Assembly (NCBI RefSeq): GCF_032393985.1
Contig: NZ_CP135918.1
Span: forward strand, 3,906,001-3,970,000
Source: Fischerella sp. JS2
Lineage (GTDB): Bacteria > Cyanobacteriota > Cyanobacteriia > Cyanobacteriales > Nostocaceae
DNA: 64,000 nt
Direction of reading: 5' to 3'
Each line of letters opens with the position of its first letter. The first letter of the stretch is position 1. This document shows, piece after piece, positions 57,115-64,000 of the stretch. The notes below the pieces were generated by a model that searched no databases, was not told the DNA's origin, and worked only from the letters and a program-made list of their open reading frames with translations. The position numbers were made by a program, and so were the translations under genes.

Positions 57115-57306
57115 ATGTTTCCCTTTAATTTCTGGTATAACTCTTGCTATGATATGGAGCCTGTTTCTCGGAAAAATCGTTTGGAGCGCAAGCTAAGATT
57201 TCTCAAAGCAATGCGTGATGACCTAGAAACAAAGCTTGCTGGTTTAAATGGTGCTATCACTAATTTGGAACAGCAAATCAATCAGGAAGATGCTACTCAA
57301 GTTTAA
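57115..57306 (+). CDS. small coiled-coil hypothetical protein
   Basis: A 63-aa protein; the last 45 residues form one amphipathic coiled coil (RLERKLRFLKAMRDDLETKL and AGLNGAITNLEQQIN). GGAAAGG lies five to six bases before the first ATG, supporting this start; an internal ATG at 57154 would give a 50-aa form. The family is unknown. Confidence 0.65.
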   Translation: MFPFNFWYNSCYDMEPVSRKNRLERKLRFLKAMRDDLETKLAGLNGAITNLEQQINQEDATQV

Positions 57307-57528
57307 CTAGGTTGATTGCAAGCAGTTTCGTGTTGATAGAAATTTCCTAAACTGTGTAACTATACGGGTGAAATATTGTGTTAAACAATACATGTTCACC
57401 CATTTTTTTGACCAGACCTACACAATAAAAGCGATCATAAAATACCAAAAAAGTCTGGTTTGTTTCCGGATCGAGGTACAACAGAGTTGGTGTTATTTTT
57501 CAGTACTACAGTTTTTAAATTTATATTT

Positions 57529-58197
57529 ATGCGTCGATTTTTAAGTATTCTTACCTTAGTAACATTAATACAATCTTTTCCAGTGGTGGGTTCTGCTCAA
57601 GTTCAACCACAAGCCAAGCAATCATCCGATCCAATTCAAATGGTGTTAGCTGCGAACTGGATGACTAACTATCCAGATAACAACTTTCATCCAGAAAGGA
57701 TAATCAGTAGAGCAGATTTAGCCTCTATCATGGTGAAAGCATTTCGACTAGATAAACGACAAGCAGCCAACAAAGAAAATATTGTCGTTCCAGATGTACC
57801 ACCCTCTCATCCGACCTATAAAGATATTCAAACTGTTTTAAAAACAGACATAATGAAAGGCTATCGGGGTAACTTGTTTTTCCCCAACCAAAGAGTAACA
57901 AGAGCAGAAGCTTTAGCAATTTTTGCTCAAGCCTATGGTGTTTTTCAGTTTCCCGATGATACTGTCAATGAAATTCTTGCTCCCCATCCAGATGCAGCAT
58001 CTATTCCTCCTTGGGCCAGAAAAGCGATCGCTACAGTAGTAGCCGAAGCATTTGTCAATAAAGACACTCAAGGAAATATTTACCCACTAAAACCCATGAC
58101 TCGTGGTGATATGGCTTACGTATTGAGTAAATATCTGCAAAGACAAGCACAAGATGCAGAAATCCCAGATGCACCCCCTGCGCCTCCTCAGCCTTGA
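57529..58197 (+). CDS. SLH-domain secreted protein
   Basis: A 222-aa protein with a Sec signal (MRRFLSILTLVTLIQSFPVV, GSAQ cleavage) followed by S-layer-homology repeats (NWMTNYPDNNFHPERIISRA, GYRGNLFFPNQRVTRAEALA, IYPLKPMTRGDMAYVLSKYL). SLH modules hold proteins to pyruvylated wall polymers. A TTG-start frame begins 23 codons earlier, but the signal peptide sets the ATG at 57529. Confidence 0.88.
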   Translation: MRRFLSILTLVTLIQSFPVVGSAQVQPQAKQSSDPIQMVLAANWMTNYPDNNFHPERIISRADLASIMVKAFRLDKRQAANKENIVVPDVPPSHPTYKDIQTVLKTDIMKGYRGNLFFPNQRVTRAEALAIFAQAYGVFQFPDDTVNEILAPHPDAASIPPWARKAIATVVAEAFVNKDTQGNIYPLKPMTRGDMAYVLSKYLQRQAQDAEIPDAPPAPPQP

Positions 58198-58805
58198 TTG
58201 GTAGGATCGATAATTGGTAATTAAGATACTAATGATTTTCCAATGCCCAAGTTTTGTATCATAAGCAATTAGTCGGACATAATATTACACATACATCAAT
58301 ATGATTTAGCCAACAGTAGTTATACCAATTCAAATAATGTTTACGATAGATAACCCCACCCGCCTAACAGCATCCTCCCCTAGCAAGGGGAGGGTTGGGG
58401 TGGGATCTTATATAATCCATGTGTTGTATTCTTTTTTCAAATTGGTATGAAATTTTTTTTGCAAATCTAAGGTTGAAAACACTGGATTTTTTATCTTTGC
58501 ATACTAGGTATGTTTTTCCAGGATGACTTTTACACTTAGTAAGTTGATGAATTGCAAACTGAGTTTGATTGCCAAATGATGAAGTTTTACTGGATCAAAA
58601 TTAGGCAAATCTAAATTTCAGACTCATCTGTTGCAAAGTAAGTTAAGTGCAATGATAAGTAAAAATAGATATATAAATAAAAATTTATATTTGCTAAGAA
58701 AAAAATTAATAATGTTAAAATTTAACAAATTTAGATACAGCAAATTACACTCTATATCTAGTTAGCATAATTTAATAATCAAAATGTGAGGAGAATTGAA
58801 ACTTT
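58198..58805. other. 608-base gene-free region
   Basis: It contains the CTCCCCTAGCAAGGGGAG dispersed hairpin (about 58374-58392) and an 'ATAAGCAATTAGTCGGACAT' repeat shared with 49690-49715. The last 200 bases are AT-rich and probably hold the promoter of the radical-SAM gene. No RNA is recognised. Confidence 0.5.
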
Positions 58806-60392
58806 ATGCGAGTTTTACTCGTCTATCCGGTATTTCCCAAAACCTTTTGGTCATACGAAAAGATATTGGCATTAGTAAATCGAAAAGTTTTGCTACCGCC
58901 CTTGGGCTTAGTAACTGTAGCAGCGATTTTGCCCCAGGAATGGGAATTTAAATTAGTAGATCGCAACATTCGTCCCGTTACAGAAGCAGAATGGGCTTGG
59001 GCAGATTTAGTCATCTTCTCGGCAATGATTGTGCAAAAACAAGATTTGCTCGAGCAAATTCGGGAAGCAAAAAAACGTGGTAAGTTAGTTGCAGTCGGCG
59101 GTCCCTATCCCACTTCTACACCTAGCGAACCAAAGGCAGCTGGTGCAGATTTTCTCATTCTGGATGAAGGAGAAATTACCCTACCGATGTTTGTCCAAGC
59201 AATTCAACGGGGAGAAACATCTGGTACTTTGCGCGCTACAGAAAAACCAGATGTCACCTCAACCCCCATACCCCGCTTTGATTTGCTAGATTTTGATGCC
59301 TACGACATGATGTCAATTCAATTTTCGCGCGGTTGTCCCTTCCAGTGCGAATTTTGTGACATTATTGTTCTTTATGGTCGCAAACCCCGTACCAAAACTC
59401 CCGCTCAACTATTAGCAGAATTAGATTACCTCTATGAATTAGGTTGGCGACGGGGTGTTTTCATGGTAGATGATAACTTTATCGGCAACAAACGCAATGT
59501 GAAGTTGTTGCTCAAAGAGTTAAAAGTTTGGATGCAGCAACATAATTATCCCTTCCGCTTTGATACCGAAGCATCCGTTGATTTAGCCCAAGATCCAGAA
59601 TTAATGGAATTAATGGTAGAGTCTGGTTTTGCGGCGGTGTTCTTGGGAATCGAAACACCAGATGAAGAAAGTCTGCAATTGACGAAAAAATTTCAAAATA
59701 CCCGCAGTTCCCTAGTTGAATCTGTGCAAACCATCATCAAAGCCGGGTTGCGACCAATGGCTGGATTTATTATTGGTTTTGATGGCGAAAAAGCAGGTGC
59801 AGGCGATCGCATTGTCCGTTTTGCCGAACAAGCAGCAATTCCTTCCACCACCTTTGCCATGTTACAAGCGCTACCAGATACCGCCTTATGGCATCGCCTC
59901 AAAAAAGAAGGACGATTACGGGAAAACAAAGACGGTAACATCAATCAAACCACTTTAATGAACTTTATCCCTACCCGTCCTCTGGAAGAAATTGCCAGAG
60001 AATATGTTGAAGCGTTTTGTGCTTTATATGACCCAGTGAGATATTTAGACCGCACCTATCGTTGTTTTCTAATGATGGGTACGCCGAAATGGAAAGCACC
60101 CTTCAAAATGCCAGAGTGGGTAGTTGTCAAAGCCTTATTAATTGTAATTTGGCGACAAGGAATCAAACGGGAAACTCGCTGGAAATTCTGGCATCATCTC
60201 TTTAGCATTATTAAGCATAACCCTGGTGTTGCCGAACATTACCTGGCTACCTGCGCACACAACGAACATTTTCTCGAGTATCGCCAAATTGTTCGTGATC
60301 AAATTGAATCCCAATTGGCAGAATATCTCGCCCAAGGTGCAGAAAAGCCCTATGTACCAAAACAAGAAAAAACAGAAGTGCTAGCTGGTTAG
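58806..60392 (+). CDS. B12-binding radical SAM protein (DUF4070, HpnP-like family)
   Basis: A 528-aa enzyme with an N-terminal cobalamin-binding-type domain (VLLVYPVFPKTFWSYEKIL, PPLGLVTVAAILP, VAVGGPYPTSTP), a radical-SAM core with SRGCPFQCEFCDI near residue 178 and VDDNFIGNK, then a DUF4070 C-terminal domain. The family includes hopanoid C-2 methylases (HpnP) and other uncharacterised methyl or ring enzymes, so the substrate is not fixed by sequence. An IS1 copy inserted seven bases after the TAG. Confidence 0.85.
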   Translation: MRVLLVYPVFPKTFWSYEKILALVNRKVLLPPLGLVTVAAILPQEWEFKLVDRNIRPVTEAEWAWADLVIFSAMIVQKQDLLEQIREAKKRGKLVAVGGPYPTSTPSEPKAAGADFLILDEGEITLPMFVQAIQRGETSGTLRATEKPDVTSTPIPRFDLLDFDAYDMMSIQFSRGCPFQCEFCDIIVLYGRKPRTKTPAQLLAELDYLYELGWRRGVFMVDDNFIGNKRNVKLLLKELKVWMQQHNYPFRFDTEASVDLAQDPELMELMVESGFAAVFLGIETPDEESLQLTKKFQNTRSSLVESVQTIIKAGLRPMAGFIIGFDGEKAGAGDRIVRFAEQAAIPSTTFAMLQALPDTALWHRLKKEGRLRENKDGNINQTTLMNFIPTRPLEEIAREYVEAFCALYDPVRYLDRTYRCFLMMGTPKWKAPFKMPEWVVVKALLIVIWRQGIKRETRWKFWHHLFSIIKHNPGVAEHYLATCAHNEHFLEYRQIVRDQIESQLAEYLAQGAEKPYVPKQEKTEVLAG

Positions 60393-60399
60393 AAAAGTT
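60392..60399. repeat. target-site duplication, left flank of IS1 copy B
   Basis: GAAAAGTT is repeated exactly at 61156-61163 on the other side of the element. Confidence 0.85.
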
Positions 60400-60439
60400 G
60401 GCGTTGCATAATAGCGGTATGAATTGAGGTCAATTAATC

Positions 60440-60799
60440 ATGGAATGTCCACGCTGTGGATCTTGTCATAACCGTAAGAATGGAAAGAAAAGAGGTAAAC
60501 AGAATCACATTTGCTGTGATTGTGGTCGTCAATTCATTGATGTCTATAAACCACCCAGGGGCTACTCGGATGAAATCAAACAAGAATGCCTAAAAATGTA
60601 CGTCAATGGTATGGGATTTCGTGGAATTGAAAGGGTGAAAAACGTTCATCATACTACCATTATTCATTGGGTTAAACGAGTGGGTACACAATTGGCGGAT
60701 ACACCAAATTCAAAGGAAATTCCGCAGGTGGGAGAACTAGATGAATTAGAAACATTTATTGGTTCAAAAAAAATAAAATCTGGTTGTGGACGGCGGTAA
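60440..60799 (+). CDS. IS1-family InsA-like protein
   Basis: Identical in sequence to the protein of copy A: zinc-finger cysteines (CPRCGSC, CCDCG) and helix-turn-helix. It ends in GCGRR after reading past an A8 run near 60767-60774, where -1 slippage would join it to the next frame. Confidence 0.88.
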   Translation: MECPRCGSCHNRKNGKKRGKQNHICCDCGRQFIDVYKPPRGYSDEIKQECLKMYVNGMGFRGIERVKNVHHTTIIHWVKRVGTQLADTPNSKEIPQVGELDELETFIGSKKIKSGCGRR

Positions 60800-61131
60800 A
60801 TCACTTTACTCAAGGTATTCTTGCTTGGGTTTTAGGTGATCGTAGTTCGACTACTTTCCAACAGTTATGGAACATTGTCCAGTGTTGGCAGAGTTATTTT
60901 TACGTCACAGATGGATACCCTGTTTACCCTTGTTTTGTTCCTGATGGTGACCAAATTGTGAGTAAGACCTACATGACACGAGTCGAAAATGAAAACACAA
61001 GGCTTAGACATTATTTGGCTCGTCTTCATCGTAAAACTTTATGTTATTCCAAAACCGAGGAAATGCTGAGATACTCTGTTCGATTGTTATTGCACTACCT
61101 CAAATATCGTTCTGTTCCCTTACCTGCCTAA
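60784..61131 (+). CDS. IS1-family transposase, catalytic part (InsB-like)
   Basis: Identical to the copy A protein, with TDGYPVYP and the conserved C-terminal ENENTRLRHYLARLHRK. Expected to be made only as a frameshift fusion, since its sole candidate start (TTG) lies in the overlap. Confidence 0.88.
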   Translation: MWTAVNHFTQGILAWVLGDRSSTTFQQLWNIVQCWQSYFYVTDGYPVYPCFVPDGDQIVSKTYMTRVENENTRLRHYLARLHRKTLCYSKTEEMLRYSVRLLLHYLKYRSVPLPA

Positions 61132-61155
61132 AACATACCTTTATTCAGCAACGCC

Positions 61156-61525
61156 GAAAAGTTTGTGTCTTTGTGTCTCGTGGTTTAAAAAGAAATTTTA
61201 TTTACCACCAAGACGGTAAGACACCAAGTTATGGCAATTTGCAATTGTACAAAACCTCACCCTGTCCTATCGGACACCCCTCTCCTTTCCAAGGAGAGGG
61301 GCAGGGGTGAGGTGTATTATACAACAGGGGCAGGGGTGAAGTGTATTATACAAGCGATCGCGCCTTTAAATTTTCTAGAATTGCGCGATCGCTTACCGAC
61401 AGAAGAGAGAAATTCTAAAGTAAAAGCACGCAAATTTGACTCGGATGCACTGAAACATTAAGAATTACCGACTCGTTGCAAATATTTATTTTTTCAAGCT
61501 AAGTGAAGTACGATTACAAAACTAT
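61156..61525. other. repeat-rich gap with a possible gene remnant
   Basis: It holds the TTTGTGTC / ACACCAAG inverted repeat family (61163-61230), the CTCCTTTCCAAGGAGAGG hairpin (about 61282-61300) and a tandem GCAGGGGTGAGGTGTATTA duplication (61302-61350). The frame 61369-61461 (FLELRDRLPTEERNSK ... DSDALKH, stop) looks like the end of a lost gene, but I cannot identify it. Confidence 0.4.
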
Positions 61526-61795
61526 TTACATATCCTCATCATCCTCTTCCTCATTCTCTATTTCCTGTTCTCTATCCGTAGGGTCTTTTTGTTCTTCTAC
61601 CCATTCTAAAAGTTCGCTCGGTTGAACTTTGTATGTGTCACAAATAACTTCTAGAACACGGACAGAAGGCAAGTAGCTAGACTTTTTAGCCAACTTATAA
61701 CCAGTAGCAGGAGCTATACCAGTATCTTTAATGAACTGGTATGCAGATAAATCTCTGGCTTCTAAGAAGCTTTTGACTCGATTTTGTATAGGCAT
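61526..61795 (-). CDS. XRE-type helix-turn-helix regulator with acidic tail
   Basis: An 89-aa protein: a Cro/CI-type domain (NRVKSFLEARDLSAYQFIKD, TGIAPATGYKLAKKSS, VLEVICDTYKVQPSELLEWV) and a highly acidic end (QEIENEEEDDEDM). Such small XRE proteins often repress their own and a facing gene; the intergenic region to the right has two tandem CTCTA-N4-TAGAG sites. The ATG at 61795 gives the family start; an upstream in-frame codon would add five residues. Confidence 0.82.
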   Translation of the reverse strand: MPIQNRVKSFLEARDLSAYQFIKDTGIAPATGYKLAKKSSYLPSVRVLEVICDTYKVQPSELLEWVEEQKDPTDREQEIENEEEDDEDM

Positions 61796-61845
61796 TTTTA
61801 TTAAAATCATACACTTATTATTAATAATAATTTATTAATGATATA

Positions 61846-61875
61846 TTGACAAGAGTAATAAATTAATATTACTAT
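61846..61875 (+). promoter_or_regulatory. probable promoter of the 62000 gene
   Basis: TTGACA (61846-61851), 18 bases, then TACTAT (61870-61875). The -35 is perfect and the -10 matches four of six positions. Transcription would begin near 61883, so the following hairpin would be the very 5' end of the RNA. Confidence 0.5.
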
Positions 61876-61883
61876 CAAAACAT

Positions 61884-61923
61884 AGAAGAGGCGGTACCGC
61901 CTGGAAAACGAACCGCCTCTTCT
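61884..61923 (+). promoter_or_regulatory. 12-bp stem-loop at predicted transcript start
   Basis: Perfect arms AGAAGAGGCGGT (61884-61895) and ACCGCCTCTTCT (61912-61923). The left arm also overlaps a local palindrome GGCGGTACCGCC (61889-61900), giving an alternative fold. There is no clear U-tract, so it is more likely a 5' stabiliser or regulatory fold than a terminator. Confidence 0.6.
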
Positions 61924-61938
61924 TCCCAGTAAATCACC

Positions 61939-61989
61939 AGAGCAGTTACTAACTCTATCACTAGAGATTTAACTGCTCTATTACTAGAG
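61939..61989. promoter_or_regulatory. tandem operator-like inverted repeats
   Basis: Two copies of CTCTA-N4-TAGAG at 61953-61966 and 61976-61989, spaced 23 bases start to start (about two helical turns), each within a CTCTATnACTAGAGATTTAA direct repeat. A perfect 10-bp pair AGAGCAGTTA (61939-61948) / TAACTGCTCT (61970-61979) overlaps them. The layout fits a dimeric repressor, probably the facing XRE protein. Confidence 0.6.
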
Positions 61990-61999
61990 ATTTAAATCT

Positions 62000-62215
62000 A
62001 TGACACAACCGATAATTTGTCAAACACGTAAAGGCTGGATAAATTTAGTTTACGTTCGTAAGGTTTGCCTCCACAAAGTATATATTAATATGTGCAAACA
62101 ACAACCAGCCTGCGTGATCACTTGGTGTAATGGCGATACAGAAGCTTTTTTTGGCAAAGACGCTGAAGTAATAGCCCAAACTTGGAAAGACCGATTCAGT
62201 AATCCTAAAACTTAA
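62000..62215 (+). CDS. small hypothetical protein opposite the XRE gene
   Basis: A 71-aa protein (MTQPIICQTRKGWINLVYVR, ...ACVITWCNGDTEAFFGKDAE, VIAQTWKDRFSNPKT) with four cysteines and no membrane segment. It may be a small beta-strand domain (a W-C-N-G-D-T-E-x-F turn). No family is recognised. No clear ribosome-binding site precedes the ATG. It lies behind the operator-like region and is followed by a hairpin. Confidence 0.65.
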   Translation: MTQPIICQTRKGWINLVYVRKVCLHKVYINMCKQQPACVITWCNGDTEAFFGKDAEVIAQTWKDRFSNPKT

Positions 62216-62237
62216 CTTTTGTATCATTCTTAAAAAT

Positions 62238-62261
62238 AGCCAAGGGTTTTAATCCTTGGCT
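62238..62261 (+). terminator. hairpin after the 62000 gene
   Basis: Stem AGCCAAGG / CCTTGGCT with loop GTTTTAAT, 22 bases after the stop. The downstream sequence TATAGCAG lacks a T-run, so termination strength is doubtful. Confidence 0.6.
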
Positions 62262-62381
62262 TATAGCAGTTCTAATGAAAAACCTCATAATAAAAACTTT
62301 TTCCTCCGCTACACAGCCGCATACCTACAGAAGCAAAATATCACATAATTACAGAACACCAACCTCCAGTAAAACCCATCC

Positions 62382-63125
62382 ATGTTCCAGGATATTGCTG
62401 TTGAACTTCGTAATGTGACATTTAGCCGCAACCAGCGCCCTTTGGTATCAAATTTGAATTTCAGTATTCCTCAAGGAGAAGCGCTGGTATTACTCGGACG
62501 TAGTGGTAGCGGTAAAACTACGACGATGAAATTAATCAATCGCCTGTTTACACCCACTCACGGAGAAGTGCTATTTTATGATATTCCCACAACCCAGTGG
62601 GATGAAATTAAATTACGGCGCAAGATTGGTTATGTAATTCAAGAAACTGGTTTATTTCCCCATTTTACTGTTGAGCGTAATGTGGGTTTGGTTCCCTCCT
62701 TGGAAGGTTGGAAGCCCACACAAATCAAAAGCCGTGTTTATGAACTGTTGCAGTTAGTGGGATTAGAACCAGAGAAATTTGCCAATAGATATCCCCACGA
62801 ACTGTCAGGAGGACAAAGACAACGAATTGGTGTAGCAAGGGCATTAGCAGCCGATCCGCCAGTGTTGTTGATGGATGAACCTTTTGGCGCCCTCGACCCA
62901 ATTACACGACTGGAATTGCAACAAGAGTTTAAACGCTTACAAAGGGAATTAGGCAAAACGGTTGTTTTTGTGACTCACGATATTCAAGAAGCTTTTGTTT
63001 TGGCATCAAGAATTGGTTTAATGCATGGGGGAAAATTGGTAGTGTTGGAAACACCAGCAGAATTTATGCGTTCCCAACATCCAGAAGCCCTTGCCTTTTT
63101 GCAATGTCTGAAACCAGCCCTATGA
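62382..63125 (+). CDS. OpuCA/ProV-type ABC transporter ATPase
   Basis: A 247-aa ATPase: Walker A LLGRSGSGKTTTMKLINRLF near residue 36, Q-loop VIQETGLFP, signature LSGGQRQRIGVARALA, Walker B VLLMDEPFGALD and H-loop VTHDIQEA. The sequence belongs to the quaternary-amine/osmoprotectant uptake group, though without the C-terminal CBS pair of OpuCA. Its stop overlaps the ATG of the permease gene (ATGA), giving coupled synthesis. Confidence 0.9.
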   Translation: MFQDIAVELRNVTFSRNQRPLVSNLNFSIPQGEALVLLGRSGSGKTTTMKLINRLFTPTHGEVLFYDIPTTQWDEIKLRRKIGYVIQETGLFPHFTVERNVGLVPSLEGWKPTQIKSRVYELLQLVGLEPEKFANRYPHELSGGQRQRIGVARALAADPPVLLMDEPFGALDPITRLELQQEFKRLQRELGKTVVFVTHDIQEAFVLASRIGLMHGGKLVVLETPAEFMRSQHPEALAFLQCLKPAL

Positions 63126-63754
63126 ACTTCAATGACTTTTTTTTAATTAAATATGCACCAGAAATTTGGGAACGTACTTTAGAACACTTATTATTAGTGG
63201 CGATCGCCATTGCCATTGCGATCGCGATCGGTATACCACTAGGGATATTAATCACCCGCCAAAAATCTCTGCGTCAACCGATTTTGGGTGTTGCCAATAT
63301 TTTCCAAACTATTCCCAGCTTGGCATTATTTGGCTTACTCATCCCTGTACCGTTCATTGGTGGTATTGGTGCTAACCCTGCTATTTTTGCCTTGGCTTTA
63401 TATTCTTTGCTACCAATAATTCGCAATACTTACACTGGTATTACTGGCGTTGATGCAGCGATTCGAGAAGCAGGGCGCGGTATGGGAATGACAGATAGAC
63501 AGTTGTTGTTACAGGTAGAGATTCCTTTGGCAATGGGGGTAATTTTAGCTGGAGTACGAGTAGCAATGGTCATCAGTATAGGTGTTGCCACTGTTGCTGC
63601 TGCTATTGGTGCGGGTGGTTTGGGTGAGTTGATTTTTCGCGGTATCAGTACAGTCAATAATCAATTGATCTTAGCAGGTGCAATTCCGGCAGCAATCATC
63701 GCTTTACTTGCCGATTTGGGTATAGGGTGGTTGGAGAAAAGATTGCACTTTTAA
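63122..63754 (+). CDS. OpuCB/OpuCD-type ABC transporter permease
   Basis: A 210-aa membrane protein with about five to six helices and the permease EAA-like loop (DAAIREAGRGMGMTDRQLLL). It matches choline/betaine-type permeases (ILITRQKSLRQPILGVANIF, QTIPSLALFGLLIPV). The solute-binding partner would be expected farther on but is not in this window. The start ATG overlaps the ATPase stop. Confidence 0.9.
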   Translation: MNFNDFFLIKYAPEIWERTLEHLLLVAIAIAIAIAIGIPLGILITRQKSLRQPILGVANIFQTIPSLALFGLLIPVPFIGGIGANPAIFALALYSLLPIIRNTYTGITGVDAAIREAGRGMGMTDRQLLLQVEIPLAMGVILAGVRVAMVISIGVATVAAAIGAGGLGELIFRGISTVNNQLILAGAIPAAIIALLADLGIGWLEKRLHF

Positions 63755-63877
63755 GAAGACAGAGTCCCCTGCATTTGGTGTCTTAACAACCAACAATTAA
63801 CTGCATCATAGCGACACAAAATCTGTCAGAATCAACCACAATGGTATGCAGTGGTTGAGAACTGGAGTTGATTTGCA

Positions 63878-64000
63878 GTGCTTATCGTTATTGACAATTA
63901 CGACAGCTTTACCTATAACTTAGTGCAGTATTTGGGAGAACTGGCAGTAGAATTCCCTGTAGCGGCACAGATCAAAGTTTTTCGTAACGATAAGATTACC
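63878..64000 (+). CDS. glutamine amidotransferase TrpG/PabA-like, N-terminal part
   Basis: 41 codons from a GTG start: [20 protein letters not shown] then [10 protein letters not shown] and [11 protein letters not shown], cut by the window edge. This is the start of the amidotransferase component of anthranilate or aminodeoxychorismate synthase. GGAG lies 11 bases before the GTG. TrpG and PabA cannot be told apart from this part. Confidence 0.9.
   Translation, partial: MLIVIDNYDSFTYNLVQYLGELAVEFPVAAQIKVFRNDKIT

Larger units (their letters stand above)
60400..61155 (+). mobile_element. IS1-family insertion sequence, copy B
   Basis: The same 756-bp length, ends and proteins as copy A (2424-3179), in inverted orientation. 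It is flanked by GAAAAGTT duplications (60392-60399, 61156-61163). It inserted immediately beyond the radical-SAM stop codon and within a GTTTGTGTCTTTGTGTC-type dispersed repeat. Confidence 0.93.

Noticed and set aside
61369-61461. Functional small gene
   Set aside because: The protein-like end (RDRLPTEERNSK) has no credible start; upstream codons come from a dispersed repeat, so at most it is a remnant.

Overview
The window is chromosomal DNA from a heterocyst-forming (Nostocales-type) cyanobacterium. The evidence is a complete cyanobacterial-order nif cluster with the heterocyst ferredoxin fdxH and the hesA/hesB pair, psbN/psbH photosystem II genes, an rbp-rpsU pair, repeated HIP1 sites (GCGATCGC), and intergenic DNA full of short tandem repeats of the TTAGTAG/TTAGTGG type. 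I cannot name the genus from the sequence alone.

Layout. (1) 1-3200: an unidentified gene fragment, a CBS-CP12 fusion gene, a mop molybdate-binding gene and IS1-family copy A. (2) 3249-20284: ctaB, then the nif block, all leftward, read in order of transcription as nifB-fdxN-nifS-nifU-(44-aa ORF)-nifH-nifD-nifK-Mo-nitrogenase-associated gene-nifE-nifN-nifX-DUF269-DUF683-nifW-hesA-hesB-fdxH-feoA. nifD and fdxN are uninterrupted, and the known 11-bp nifD-element target site is intact. (3) 20285-23800: a 1.26-kb structured, gene-free region upstream of nifB, a Rieske oxygenase, and a decayed PIN-toxin fragment. (4) 23811-33200: an accessory island with a CHAT-ATPase, a 1283-aa ATPase/TM/WD40/peptidoglycan-amidase fusion, a DUF2442/DUF4160 pair, a metal-binding-protein homologue lacking its metal ligands, and a stand-alone amidase. 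(5) 33315-49560: DUF427, a large unknown, a GH38 mannosidase, SDR, psbN/psbH, tatA, pth, rpsU, rsmI, a PfkB kinase, a CysQ-like phosphatase, the two halves of D-glutamate cyclase, a PstS-like lipoprotein and rbp-rpsU. (6) 49779-60392: a 1046-aa membrane repeat protein, a GerMN lipoprotein, a Ser/Thr kinase, a second PstS-like protein, an SLH protein and a B12-radical-SAM enzyme. (7) 60400-64000: IS1 copy B, an XRE regulator facing a small gene across an operator-like region, an OpuC-type ABC transporter, and the start of a trpG/pabA-like gene.

How the genes work together. The nif block supplies the nitrogenase structural proteins (HDK), Fe-S supply (U, S), FeMo-cofactor assembly (B, E, N, X and accessory small proteins) and the electron donor (fdxH). 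Mop and FeoA fit molybdenum and iron handling. The strongest candidate for a new system is the neighbouring pair 24410-26131 and 26481-30332. Two related signalling ATPases carry, respectively, a caspase-like protease domain and a zinc-dependent cell-wall amidase behind a WD40 sensor. This looks like an NLR-style sensor/executioner arrangement; the function is inferred, not shown.

No tRNA, rRNA or CRISPR array was seen by eye.
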